The notes beneath the pieces were generated by a model. It was not told the origin of the DNA, searched no databases, and saw nothing but the letters and a program-made list of their open reading frames with translations. Positions 51,643 through 60,298 of a stretch of 64,000 bases of DNA are shown one piece after another (the stretch's first letter is position 1; the number at the start of each line of letters is the position of its first letter). The translations under genes were made by a program, and so were the position numbers. Source of the DNA: Sphingosinicella microcystinivorans (GTDB lineage: Bacteria; Pseudomonadota; Alphaproteobacteria; Sphingomonadales; Sphingomonadaceae); contig NZ_RBWX01000009.1 in assembly GCF_003634215.1 (NCBI RefSeq), positions 248,001-312,000 on the forward strand. The letters are read 5' to 3'.

Positions 51643-52550
51643 TGCTGCCCTTCTCCCGCGTCGCCATCATCGGGCTAGGTCTCATCGGCTCGTCGCTCGC
51701 GCGCGCCGTGCGGCTGCACATGCCGACCGTACGCCTCGTCGGCTATGACGGCAGCGCGGCCGTCCGCGCACGCGTCGATGAACTCGACCTCCTCGACGAT
51801 ATCGCCGACACACCCGGCGCCGCCGTGATCGACGCCGACCTCGTGGTGCTGTGCGTGCCCGTGGGGCAGATGGGCGCGGCGATCGAGGAGATGCGCGCCG
51901 ACCTGCCAAAAGGCGCCATCGTCAGCGACGTGGGGTCTGTGAAGGCAAGCGTCGCCGCGCTCGCCGGGCTGATCCCCGAAGGCGTGCACTTCATCCCCGC
52001 GCACCCGGTGGCGGGCACCGAAAAGTCTGGCCCGGATGCGGGCTTCGCCGAACTCTTCCACCAGCGCTGGTGCATCCTGACGCCGCTCCCCGGCACGGAC
52101 GAGACGGCGATCGAGCGCCTTGCCGAGTTCTGGAAGCGTCTCGACAGCAAGGTCGAGACGATGGACGCGCAGCACCACGATCTGGTGCTGGCGGTGACGA
52201 GCCACCTGCCCCACCTGATCGCCTATTCGATCGTCGGCACCGCTTCAGACCTTGAAGGCGTGACACGGTCCGAAGTGATCAAATATTCGGCGGGCGGCTT
52301 CCGCGACTTCACGCGCATCGCCGCCTCCGATCCGCAGATGTGGCGCGACGTGTTCCTTGCCAACAAGGACGCGGTGCTCGAAATCCTCCAGCGCTTTACG
52401 GAAGACCTGACCGCGCTTCAGCGCGCGATCCGCTGGGGCGACGGCGATACGCTGTTCAACCTGTTCACGCGCACCCGCGACATCCGCCGCACGATTATCG
52501 ATGCGGGACAGGACACGGCGGCTCCTGACTTCGGACGGGACCACCGCTAG
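51642..52550 (+). CDS. tyrC: Prephenate (or arogenate) dehydrogenase
   Basis: NAD(P)-dependent dehydrogenase of tyrosine synthesis. The 302-residue protein has the Rossmann motif VAIIGLGLIGSSLARAV at its start, FIPAHPVAGTEKSGPDAGFAELF and VLAVTSHLPHLIAYSIVG. It is shorter than E. coli TyrA because there is no chorismate mutase fusion. Whether prephenate or arogenate is the substrate is undetermined; alphaproteobacterial cyclohexadienyl enzymes accept either. One-base overlap with hisC; its last 56 bases overlap the convergent DUF2125 gene. Confidence 0.9.
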   Translation: MLPFSRVAIIGLGLIGSSLARAVRLHMPTVRLVGYDGSAAVRARVDELDLLDDIADTPGAAVIDADLVVLCVPVGQMGAAIEEMRADLPKGAIVSDVGSVKASVAALAGLIPEGVHFIPAHPVAGTEKSGPDAGFAELFHQRWCILTPLPGTDETAIERLAEFWKRLDSKVETMDAQHHDLVLAVTSHLPHLIAYSIVGTASDLEGVTRSEVIKYSAGGFRDFTRIAASDPQMWRDVFLANKDAVLEILQRFTEDLTALQRAIRWGDGDTLFNLFTRTRDIRRTIIDAGQDTAAPDFGRDHR

Positions 52551-53451
52551 CCCCTTCGGGATCGCCGACGGTCACGCCCGCCGCGCTGTCTCCGGTCAGC
52601 GTCATCGTGCGCGCGCGGCGCGCGCGGTACTCCGCCGCCGGGACCGTGCCCTCAAGCAGCGCCTTCACCGTGAACGGACATTCGCTCCTGATCGTGCCCG
52701 AGACGGCGATGCGGCCATCGGGGAGCGGCGCGAGCGTGGCATCGATGTCCGCGAGCGGCTTGTCCCTCGCGAGAAGCTGCGCGCCCTTCACCTCGATCGT
52801 ACCGCCGTTCCGCCAACCGTCTATCGCGTTGATCGGCGCGCGCGCAGTCACGAACAGGGGAATGTCGATGCCCAGGCTGACGCCTGCACGGTCGAGCGTT
52901 CCGGCGATGCGCGCCTCGGCCTGAACCGGCAGCGTCGGGGATTTGCCCTGCGGCTCGCCGCCCGGCGTTTCGCGCAGGTGCAGCTCGAAGTTCGACGCGT
53001 CGAACGGTCCGCCCGCGAACGGAAGCCAGACCTTCGCGGTTTCGAACTGCATCGACAGGCGTTCGAGCGTGTCTCCCGGCCGCCGCACGCTCGCCAGCAT
53101 CGCAGGCGCTTCGACGTCGAGACGCATGCCCGCCAGCCGTGTGAGCGCGAACTGCAGACGCGGCTGCTCCGCAACGACCACGACATGGCCTGTGCGCCAC
53201 GGCTGACGATTGACGACCACCGATGACGCATGGGCCGCAAAGGAAAGTTCTCGCGTCTGCCGCCGGACGGCAATGTCGCCGGCGCGCGCCTCGATCCGGT
53301 AGGGGAAGCCCGCCGTCTCGACCGGCGCGCCGATCCGGGCAGACACGATCTCGCCGAAGCCTTTCGCCTCGCCCTGCCAATAGAGCCAATAGGCGATCAG
53401 CCCCAGCAGCAGCGGCAGCACCGGCACCCAGAACGGCAAGCGACGCATCAC
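52495..53451 (-). CDS. DUF2125 protein
   Basis: A 318-residue protein of the alphaproteobacterial DUF2125 family, with an N-terminal signal anchor (MMRRLPFWVPVLPLLLGLIAYWLYWQGEAKG) and a beta-rich domain containing GFPYRIEARAGDIAV and the regularly spaced strands of a secreted fold. Function unknown. Last of a five-gene run with ftsE, ftsX, ydcF and plsC, overlapping plsC by four bases. The final 56 bases overlap tyrC on the other strand. Confidence 0.85.
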   Translation of the reverse strand: MMRRLPFWVPVLPLLLGLIAYWLYWQGEAKGFGEIVSARIGAPVETAGFPYRIEARAGDIAVRRQTRELSFAAHASSVVVNRQPWRTGHVVVVAEQPRLQFALTRLAGMRLDVEAPAMLASVRRPGDTLERLSMQFETAKVWLPFAGGPFDASNFELHLRETPGGEPQGKSPTLPVQAEARIAGTLDRAGVSLGIDIPLFVTARAPINAIDGWRNGGTIEVKGAQLLARDKPLADIDATLAPLPDGRIAVSGTIRSECPFTVKALLEGTVPAAEYRARRARTMTLTGDSAAGVTVGDPEGASGGPVRSQEPPCPVPHR

Positions 53452-54131
53452 GGCACCTCGTTGATGGCGGCGTGCAGCCGCGCCTCAAACGTCTTGCGGT
53501 CGAGCCCGGCGGGGATCACCTCGCCGAAACGCATCGTGATCGTGCCGGGCTGCTTCCAGAAACTGCCGCGCGGCCAAAGCGTTCCCGAATCGAGCGCGAC
53601 CGGCACGACCGGCAGCTTCATCAGCTTGTAGAGCCCCGAAACGCCGGGTTTCAGCGGCGGGGCCTCGCCCACCGGCGTGCGCGTGCCTTCGGGGAAGATC
53701 ACGATTTCGCGGCCTTCGGCGACGGCCTGCTCGGCAACGCGCAGCATCGTGCGCATCGCGGCTGAAGAGGCGTCGCGGTCAACCGGGATCGAACCGTGAC
53801 GGCGCGCGATCCAACCCCAGACCGGAATCCGCATCAGTTCCGCCTTCATCACCACAGCGGGCCAGCGGAACAGGCGCGGGGCAGCCATGGTCTCGTAAGC
53901 CGCCTGATGCTTCATCGCGACGATCACCGGGCCTTTTGGCGGCTCGCCGACGATCTTCAGCCGTACGCCCGCGATCCGCGACGACGACCAGAGGAAAAAC
54001 GCCGACCAGCGCCGCGCGCCCACGTGCGCACGGCGGCGCGAGATCAGTGCGTCAAAGCCTGCGGCAATAACGAGAAGGGCGCCCACCACATAGAAGACCA
54101 GGGCAAACGCGATCGAACGGAACACAATCAT
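53448..54131 (-). CDS. plsC: 1-acyl-sn-glycerol-3-phosphate acyltransferase
   Basis: Acylates lysophosphatidic acid to phosphatidic acid at the inner membrane. The 227-residue protein has a variant HX4E: H75QAAYE80 (MKHQAAYETM) where the classic form is HX4D; this KHQ-ET variant is usual in alphaproteobacteria. FPEGTRTPVGEAP near residue 141 is the second motif. An N-terminal anchor (IVFRSIAFALVFYVVGALLVI) fits membrane location. Overlaps ydcF by one base and DUF2125 by four. Confidence 0.92.
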   Translation of the reverse strand: MIVFRSIAFALVFYVVGALLVIAAGFDALISRRRAHVGARRWSAFFLWSSSRIAGVRLKIVGEPPKGPVIVAMKHQAAYETMAAPRLFRWPAVVMKAELMRIPVWGWIARRHGSIPVDRDASSAAMRTMLRVAEQAVAEGREIVIFPEGTRTPVGEAPPLKPGVSGLYKLMKLPVVPVALDSGTLWPRGSFWKQPGTITMRFGEVIPAGLDRKTFEARLHAAINEVP

Positions 54132-54676
54132 CAGGCCTCACCCATCAGCAGCAGCAGGCGCCTGAACAGGAACTTGCTGTATTCTAGCGCGAGCAGGCGC
54201 GCCGATAGACGCGCAGGCACCGCATCGGGCACGAGCCTGACCCCCGAACCAATCCGCGCGCGCGCTTCCGCCGTCGCGCGCTTGATGTGGAACTGCGAGG
54301 TGACGAGGCGCACGGATTTATACTCGTGCTGCTTCACCCACGCCGCGATCTCCTCACCATTGCCGCGCGTATCGGCGGCCTCCTTGCCGAGATCGATGCA
54401 GCAATCGAAGACGTCCGCCGGCACGTTCAGCTCGATTGCGAGTTCGATCGGCCGGACACTGGCATCGACGCCCGAGATGAGCAGCCGCTCCGCCTTCCCC
54501 GCGCGCAGCAGATCGACACCCCGCGCAATCCGGCCTGGGCCGCCGGTCAGCACGACGATGCCTTCCGTGCGAATGTTATCAGCCGCAGGTTCGGGCAGGC
54601 TGAGCACAAACCAGACGAAACCCGCGATCCATGCGAGCGCAAGCAGCATGGCGGAGCGCACGAGAACCGCGGTCAT
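54131..54676 (-). CDS. YdcF/DUF218 family protein
   Basis: A 181-residue membrane-anchored protein: one N-terminal hydrophobic span (LLALAWIAGFVWFVLSL), then DUF218 with GIVVLTGGPGRIARGVDLLRAGKAERLLISGVD and AAWVKQHEYKSVRLVTSQFHIKRATAEAR. The fold is Rossmann-like, and members such as SanA and ElyC affect envelope integrity in E. coli. Its location between plsC and ftsX supports an envelope role. One-base overlap with plsC and four with ftsX. Confidence 0.87.
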   Translation of the reverse strand: MTAVLVRSAMLLALAWIAGFVWFVLSLPEPAADNIRTEGIVVLTGGPGRIARGVDLLRAGKAERLLISGVDASVRPIELAIELNVPADVFDCCIDLGKEAADTRGNGEEIAAWVKQHEYKSVRLVTSQFHIKRATAEARARIGSGVRLVPDAVPARLSARLLALEYSKFLFRRLLLLMGEA

Positions 54677-55566
54677 AGCTGCTGCTTCAGCCTCCGCCCG
54701 ACGGTGATCCGCACCGTGAGGATCGTGAGCAACGCCACGAGCAGCGGCACGGCGGCAAGCGCCGTCCAGCCGAGCGGCGACAGCCCGATTTCACCAGCGA
54801 GCCCGCCGCCGAACTGGCCGAGCAGATTGCCGATGAAGATGATGACGGCGAACCCCGCAATCGCGCCGATCGCGCCGCCAATGAGTCCCTGAATGGCGTA
54901 GCGATATTCAAAAAGTGCCGCGACGGTGCGATCCTCGGCGCCCATGATGTGAAGCGTTTCGATCGTCGGCCCGTGCGTGCTGAGCGCCGCGCGGACGGAG
55001 AGCGCGACGATTGCCGCAGTCGTGGCGACCACGAGCACGCCGATCGAGACGGCGAGCCATCGCAGCACCTCGACAACCCCCGCGAGCGGCCGGAACCACT
55101 GGGCGTGGGTGTCGATGCGGGCGGTGGGCGCAATCGCGCGGACAGCCTCGCTGATCGCCGCCATATCCCCGGTGCCGGAGCGCCAGCGCGCGTCGATCAT
55201 CGCCGGGAGCGGCAGGTCTTCACCGATGTTGCCGGAGCCGAGCCACGGCTCGACCAGCGCGCGCAGTTCGCTGTCGCCGAGCACCACCACGTCCGCGAGG
55301 TCGGCGCGCGCGCGCAGCGTCGCGGCGATGGCGGCGGTGTGCTCGCGCTTCACATCCGGGTTCGGCTCGACGATCTGCACGGTGAAGCTGCGCGAGAGGC
55401 CGCCGGTGAGCGCCGCCGCGCCGTTGGAAAGTGCCATACCGCCCGCGAGCGCGAGCGTGGCGAGAAAGGTCATCATGCCGATGATCCATGGCAGGGCACC
55501 GCCCGCCCACCGGCTTTCGGGAAGGAAGCGGTAGCGCTGCGCGCGCGGCTGCAGCCAGGCGATCAC
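54673..55566 (-). CDS. ftsX: Cell division protein FtsX
   Basis: A 297-residue permease-like partner of FtsE that activates periplasmic peptidoglycan hydrolases at the division septum. Four hydrophobic segments are visible (about 27-47, 168-190, 222-242, 265-290) with a periplasmic domain between the first and second that includes SFTVQIVEPNPDVKREHTAAI. The sequence is weakly conserved but location after ftsE with a four-base overlap makes the assignment firm. Coupled to ydcF downstream. Confidence 0.9.
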   Translation of the reverse strand: MIAWLQPRAQRYRFLPESRWAGGALPWIIGMMTFLATLALAGGMALSNGAAALTGGLSRSFTVQIVEPNPDVKREHTAAIAATLRARADLADVVVLGDSELRALVEPWLGSGNIGEDLPLPAMIDARWRSGTGDMAAISEAVRAIAPTARIDTHAQWFRPLAGVVEVLRWLAVSIGVLVVATTAAIVALSVRAALSTHGPTIETLHIMGAEDRTVAALFEYRYAIQGLIGGAIGAIAGFAVIIFIGNLLGQFGGGLAGEIGLSPLGWTALAAVPLLVALLTILTVRITVGRRLKQQL

Positions 55567-56282
55567 AGACTGAGCTCCGCAGGTTCGACCGGCGGCGGAT
55601 TGCGCAGCACGCCCATCGGATCGAGCATCTCCCCGCGATCGAGCCGCAGCGTGATCGCGGAGGGCACGCGGGACATGAGGTGCAGCGCGTGCGTCGCCAC
55701 CACAACGGTTGTGCCGAGGCGGTTGAGTTCGTGGAAAAGGTGCAGGAGCCGCCCGGCCATTTCGGGATCGACGTTGCCCGTGGGCTCGTCCGCCAGCAGG
55801 ATATCGGGCCGCGCGATCACCGCGCGCGCGATGGCGACACGCTGCTGCTCGCCGCCCGAAAGCACGGCGGGGCGTGCGTCGCGGCGTTCGGCAAGCCCGA
55901 CCCAGGCCATGAGTTCATCGACATGCGCCTTCACCTCCGCCTCGTGCACGCCTGCGATGCGCAGCGGCAGGGCGATATTGTCGAAGGCAGTGAGATGCTC
56001 GATCAGCCGGAAATCCTGCAGAACGACGCCGATGCGGCGGCGCAGCGCGGGAAGCGCCCCGCGCGGCAGGCTGGTGATGTCGCGCCCGAACATGTCGATC
56101 CGGCCGCGCGAGGGCCGCTGCGCGAGATAGAGCAAGCGCAGCAGCGAGGTCTTCCCCGCACCCGACGAGCCGACGAGGAACATGAATGCGCCGGTTTCCA
56201 GCCGGAAACCGATGTCGCGCAGCACCTCCGCGCCCGTGCCGTAGCGCAGGCCGACATTGTCGAAGCGGACGATGGTGCTCAT
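55563..56282 (-). CDS. ftsE: Cell division ATP-binding protein FtsE
   Basis: ATPase of the FtsEX complex. The 239-residue protein has Walker A GSSGAGKTS at 38-46, signature LSGGEQQRVAIARAVIARPDILLADEPTGNVDPEMA and the FtsE-typical RIGVVLQDFRLIEHLTAFDNIALPLRI. The longer C-terminal tail past the ABC domain is short. It follows cysK by 18 bases and overlaps ftsX by four, so cell division is coupled to a run of envelope genes. Confidence 0.95.
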   Translation of the reverse strand: MSTIVRFDNVGLRYGTGAEVLRDIGFRLETGAFMFLVGSSGAGKTSLLRLLYLAQRPSRGRIDMFGRDITSLPRGALPALRRRIGVVLQDFRLIEHLTAFDNIALPLRIAGVHEAEVKAHVDELMAWVGLAERRDARPAVLSGGEQQRVAIARAVIARPDILLADEPTGNVDPEMAGRLLHLFHELNRLGTTVVVATHALHLMSRVPSAITLRLDRGEMLDPMGVLRNPPPVEPAELSL

Positions 56283-56300
56283 GGTGCGCTCACGAAAGCA

Positions 56301-57311
56301 TCACGGCGCACTGAGCCAGTTCGGGACGGGCAGGCCTTTTTCCGTCAGCCATGCGGGATTGTAGAGGCTGGAGAGGTAACGCAGCCCGGAATCGCAGAGC
56401 ACGGTGACGATGGTGTGGCCCGGCCCCATCTCGGCGGCGAGCTTTTCAGCGCCGACGATATTGATGCCCGAGGAGAGGCCAAGGCTGATCCCCTCTTCAA
56501 TGAGCAGGTCGTGGATGGTGCGAAGCGCCTCCTCATCCGTCACGCGGAACTGCGTGTCGACCGGCGCGCCGTCGATGTTCGCCGTGACGCGGCCCTGCCC
56601 GATGCCTTCGGCAAGCGACGACCCTTCGGACTCCAGCACGCCGCGCGCAAACCAGGAATACATGGCCGCGCCGTAGGGATCGGTGAGCGCGATGCGAATG
56701 TCCGCATTCTTCGCCTTCAGGCCCATCGCCGTGCCCGCGAGCGTGCCGCCGGTGCCGACCGCGCAGGTGAAGCCGTCCACCGCGCCGCCCGTATCCGCCC
56801 AGATTTCCTCGGCAGTTGTCTCGATGTGCGCCTGGCGGTTCGCGAGATTGTCGAACTGCCCAGCCCAGATCGCGCCCGGCGTCTCCTCCGCGATGCGGCG
56901 CGAGCGGTGCTGGAAATGCTCGGGGTCGGCGTATTTGGTCGGCGGCACCAGCACCAGTTCGGCGCCGAGCGCGCGCAGCGTCGCCATCTTTTCGACCGAC
57001 TGGTTCGAAGGCATCACGATGATCGTGCGATAGCTCTTCGCGTTCGCAACCACGGCAAGCCCGATGCCGGTGTTCCCCGCCGTGCCTTCGACGACGATGC
57101 CGCCGGGCTTCAGCCGGCCTTCGCGCTCCGCCGCTTCGATCATGTAGAGCGCCGCGCGGTCCTTCACCGAACCCCCGGGATTGAGAAACTCGCACTTGCC
57201 GAGGATCGTGCAACCCGTGCGTTCGGAGGGGCCGCGCAGGCGAACAAGCGGCGTACCGCCGATAAGCTTCAGGATATCGTGCGCGGGTGCGCGAGAGATG
57301 TGACTTGGCAT
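56301..57311 (-). CDS. cysK: Cysteine synthase (O-acetylserine sulfhydrylase)
   Basis: PLP enzyme making cysteine from O-acetylserine and sulfide. From ATG 57311 the protein has 336 residues with PLP lysine K50 in NPGGSVKDRAALYMIEAAE, the substrate loop VEGTAGNTGIGLA, MPSNQSVEKMATLRALGAE and CAVGTGGTLAGTAMG. An upstream ATG at 57347 adds 12 residues. CysK and CysM cannot be separated with certainty, but the TSGNTG-like loop is of the CysK type. First of the cysK-ftsEX run; a strong hairpin lies in its leader at 57381-57404. Confidence 0.92.
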   Translation of the reverse strand: MPSHISRAPAHDILKLIGGTPLVRLRGPSERTGCTILGKCEFLNPGGSVKDRAALYMIEAAEREGRLKPGGIVVEGTAGNTGIGLAVVANAKSYRTIIVMPSNQSVEKMATLRALGAELVLVPPTKYADPEHFQHRSRRIAEETPGAIWAGQFDNLANRQAHIETTAEEIWADTGGAVDGFTCAVGTGGTLAGTAMGLKAKNADIRIALTDPYGAAMYSWFARGVLESEGSSLAEGIGQGRVTANIDGAPVDTQFRVTDEEALRTIHDLLIEEGISLGLSSGINIVGAEKLAAEMGPGHTIVTVLCDSGLRYLSSLYNPAWLTEKGLPVPNWLSAP

Positions 57312-57380
57312 GGTGAATGCAAGGCTTACCGACGCGCGCCGCCCCATGCAATCGCGCCTTCATGACAGGAGCACGAAAGT

Positions 57381-57404
57381 CGGCGGCGCATTTCTGCGCC
57401 GCCG
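57381..57404. repeat. Perfect hairpin in the cysK/peptide-binding gene gap
   Basis: CGGCGGCGCA (57381-57390) and TGCGCCGCCG (57395-57404) form a ten-base stem closed by a four-base loop, GAAA on the minus strand, about 70 bases before cysK. With no T run it is unlikely to be a simple terminator; it may be a structured mRNA leader. The rest of 57312-57554 shows nothing I can name. Confidence 0.55.
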
Positions 57405-57554
57405 GTAAAGTCGGTTTTGGGGGAACCGCAACGCGAAGGGAAAGACCCGTCCGCGCCTTGAGAATTCAAACCTAGCGCGCATGCGGGTCAGATTCGTGAC
57501 GAAAGCGAAAATGCGCGGCTGAAATTGCCACACTGCTGGTCTAGATCATGAAGC

Positions 57555-59111
57555 ATGATCCGCGCCGCCATCATAACCGCCTGCACCCTGCTCGCCCTGG
57601 CCGGCTGCGACCGCGCAACGGACAGCGACAGCGACAGCGCGCTCCGCATGGCCTTCGTGAACGACGACGGCGCAAGCCTCGTCCCCGAAGACAGCCTTGA
57701 AAACGCCGCGGCGCGGGCCATGCACATCGGACTGACGACGCTTGAGCCGAGCGGACGGGTGGTGCCGTCTCTGGCGCTCAGCTGGCGGGTGAGCGACGAC
57801 GGGCTCACTTATGTGTTCAAGTTGCGCGAGGCCTATTGGGCGGACGGGCGGCGGCTCACCGCCGGCGATGTCGTTGCCGTGATGCGGCGCATCGTCAGCC
57901 CCGGCTCCGGGAATCCGCTCCGCGATGAGTTGATGATGATCAACAACGCCGCGCTCATCGCGGCGAACCGGCGCCCGGCGCGGATGCTCGGCGTTTCCGA
58001 TCCGCGTCCCGACACGGTGGTGATCACGCTCGCCAAACCCGAACCGGCATTGCTGCAGCTGCTCGCAGACCCGGCCGCGGCAATCGTCCGCTCTGGCAAA
58101 ACCCCGCCCGCTTCAGGCGCATTTACGAAGGCAGACGACGCGGGCGACGCGGACGGCGCGCTGCACCTTGTGAAGAACAGCGCCTATTATGCGGCCGATA
58201 CGGTCTCGCTCGCCGGGGCAACGCTCTCCCGTACCGACGCGGAGGGAGCGATCCGGCGCTTCAACGCTGGCGAACTCGACATCGTGAGCGGTAGCCGCCT
58301 CACCGGACTGCGGGCAGCGCGATCGGGCGGCGATTCACAGACGCTCCGGCTGGAGCCGACGTGGGGCCTCTATTTCTATCTGGCGCGCACCAGCTCCGGC
58401 CCGCTCGCCGACATCCGCGTGCGCCGCGCGCTCGCCATGTCGTTCGATCGCACCGGCATCCTCTCTCGCCTGTTCGGCGTCACCGGCTTGCAGCCTGCCT
58501 ATTCGGCACTGCCGCCGACGCTTCCCGATGCCTATGCCGGAAGCGCGGGCGACTGGGCCGGATGGTCCGCCGACGTGCGGGAGAGCGAGGCGGTGAGGCT
58601 GCTCGCGGAGGCCGGCTATACTTTCAACCAGCCGCTGACACTGTCTGTCGCCATACCCCACGGCCGCGAACACGCCGATCTGCTCGCCGCGATCAGCAAT
58701 TCCTGGGGCGTGATCGGCGTCCGCGTGAAGGCCTACGCGCGCGGCCCGCTTTCGCACCGCCGCGCGATCGAAAAGGGCGACTTCGACCTTGCCGCCGTCG
58801 AGCGCATCGGGCGAGCGCCCGTCGCGGACACGTTCCTGCAACCCTTCACCTGCGCGGTGCGGTTTGGCGGCTATTGCAACCCGGCGGTCGACCAGTTACT
58901 CGCCGACGCGGCCGCCGAGGACGATCCCGGTACGCGCATCCAGCTTCAGCGGCGCGCGAACCGGCTGATTTCAGAGGATGCGCCGCTGATTGCCGTCCTG
59001 TCGCCGATCCGCTGGTCGCTGGTATCGCCGCGCGTGACGGGCTGGGAAAACAATGTGGCCGGCGCGCATCCGTTGTCCGGCCTCGCCATGAGCGGAACGA
59101 AAAAGGAGTAG
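57555..59111 (+). CDS. Peptide-binding (SBP family 5) lipoprotein of an ABC-type transporter
   Basis: A 518-residue solute-binding protein of family 5 (OppA/DppA type). Lipoprotein signal MIRAAIITACTLLALAGC with C18. Family blocks are LTTLEPSGRVVPSLALSWRVSDDGLTYVFKLREAYWADGRRLTAGDVV and, later, DIRVRRALAMSFDRTGIL. No permease or ATPase genes adjoin, so it must pair with one elsewhere or act alone. Overlaps nothing; thiolase starts six bases after its stop, so the two are probably one transcript. Peptide or nickel ligands are both possible. Confidence 0.85.
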   Translation: MIRAAIITACTLLALAGCDRATDSDSDSALRMAFVNDDGASLVPEDSLENAAARAMHIGLTTLEPSGRVVPSLALSWRVSDDGLTYVFKLREAYWADGRRLTAGDVVAVMRRIVSPGSGNPLRDELMMINNAALIAANRRPARMLGVSDPRPDTVVITLAKPEPALLQLLADPAAAIVRSGKTPPASGAFTKADDAGDADGALHLVKNSAYYAADTVSLAGATLSRTDAEGAIRRFNAGELDIVSGSRLTGLRAARSGGDSQTLRLEPTWGLYFYLARTSSGPLADIRVRRALAMSFDRTGILSRLFGVTGLQPAYSALPPTLPDAYAGSAGDWAGWSADVRESEAVRLLAEAGYTFNQPLTLSVAIPHGREHADLLAAISNSWGVIGVRVKAYARGPLSHRRAIEKGDFDLAAVERIGRAPVADTFLQPFTCAVRFGGYCNPAVDQLLADAAAEDDPGTRIQLQRRANRLISEDAPLIAVLSPIRWSLVSPRVTGWENNVAGAHPLSGLAMSGTKKE

Positions 59112-59116
59112 CACCC

Positions 59117-60298
59117 ATGGACCCCATCGTCATCGTCGGCGCGAAGCGCACCCCCATGGGAGGCTTTCAGGGCGATCTTGCCGGCCTGACCGCAAGCCAG
59201 CTCGGCAGTGCCGCAATCCGCGCCGCGCTTGAGGAGGCCGGCGTTCCCGCCGCAGACGTCGAACAGGTGATCATGGGCAACGTGCTCGGTGCAGGCCAGG
59301 GCCAGGCCCCGGCGCGCCAGGCGCTGCTCGGCGCGGGTCTTCCCGAAAGCGTCGGCGCGACCACGCTCAACAAGATGTGCGGTTCGGGCATGAAGGCCAC
59401 GATGGACGCACACGACATCATCCTCGCGGGCAGCGCCGAAATCATGATCGCTGGCGGCATGGAATCGATGACGAACGCCCCCTACCTCCTCCCGAAGGCG
59501 CGCAGCGGATACCGGATGGGCCATGGCGAGGTGAAGGATCACATGTTCCTCGACGGCCTTGAGGACGCCTACGACAAGGGCCGCGCGATGGGCACGTTCG
59601 CCGAGGAGACGGCGCGCCATTACCAGTTCACGCGCGAAGCGCAGGACGTTTACGCCGTGCGCTCGACAACGCGTGCGCAGGCCGCGATCGCGGACGGCAA
59701 GTTCGCGGGCGAAATCGTGCCGGTTACGGTCAGCGGGCGCGGCGGCGACGTGACGGTGAGCATCGACGAGCAGCCCGGCAAGGCGAAGCTCGACAAGATC
59801 CCAACCCTGAAGCCCGCGTTCGCGAAGGACGGCACCGTAACGGCGGCGAACAGCTCGTCGATCTCGGACGGCGCGGCTGCACTCGTGCTGATGCGCGAAT
59901 CGACCGCGAAAGCGCGCGGCCTGACGCCAATCGCCCGCATCCTCGGCCACGCGACGCACGCGCAGGCCCCGGCATGGTTCACGACCGCGCCGGTGTTCGC
60001 CATCGAAAAGCTGCTGAAGAAGGTCGGCTGGTCGGCGAATGACGTCGACCGCTACGAGATCAACGAGGCCTTCGCCGTGGTGGCGATGTGCGCGATCCGC
60101 GACCTCGGGCTCGACGAGGACAAGGTGAACGTCCACGGCGGCGCCTGCGCGCTCGGCCACCCGATCGGGGCGAGCGGTGCACGCGTGATCGTCACGCTGC
60201 TCGGCGCACTGCGCGACGCGGGGCTCACGAAGGGTGTCGCCAGCCTCTGCATCGGGGGCGGCGAAGCGACGGCACTCGCGGTTGAACGCCTGAACTAG
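59117..60298 (+). CDS. Acetyl-CoA C-acyltransferase (thiolase)
   Basis: A 393-residue thiolase with nucleophile C88 in [68 protein letters not shown] and [13 protein letters not shown]. The DHMF(L)DGLEDAYD(K)GR(A)MG segment is usual for the acetyl-CoA acetyltransferase branch that includes ketothiolases of branched-chain and lipid metabolism. It is the second thiolase in the window; the first (35137) resembles PhaA. Follows the peptide-binding gene by five bases. Convergent four-base overlap with the next gene. Confidence 0.92.
   Translation: MDPIVIVGAKRTPMGGFQGDLAGLTASQLGSAAIRAALEEAGVPAADVEQVIMGNVLGAGQGQAPARQALLGAGLPESVGATTLNKMCGSGMKATMDAHDIILAGSAEIMIAGGMESMTNAPYLLPKARSGYRMGHGEVKDHMFLDGLEDAYDKGRAMGTFAEETARHYQFTREAQDVYAVRSTTRAQAAIADGKFAGEIVPVTVSGRGGDVTVSIDEQPGKAKLDKIPTLKPAFAKDGTVTAANSSSISDGAAALVLMRESTAKARGLTPIARILGHATHAQAPAWFTTAPVFAIEKLLKKVGWSANDVDRYEINEAFAVVAMCAIRDLGLDEDKVNVHGGACALGHPIGASGARVIVTLLGALRDAGLTKGVASLCIGGGEATALAVERLN

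Noticed and set aside
55488-57365. 625-codon plus-strand open frame across ftsX, ftsE and cysK
   Set aside because: Runs over three genes with strong family motifs on the minus strand; it is an open-frame by-product of high GC.
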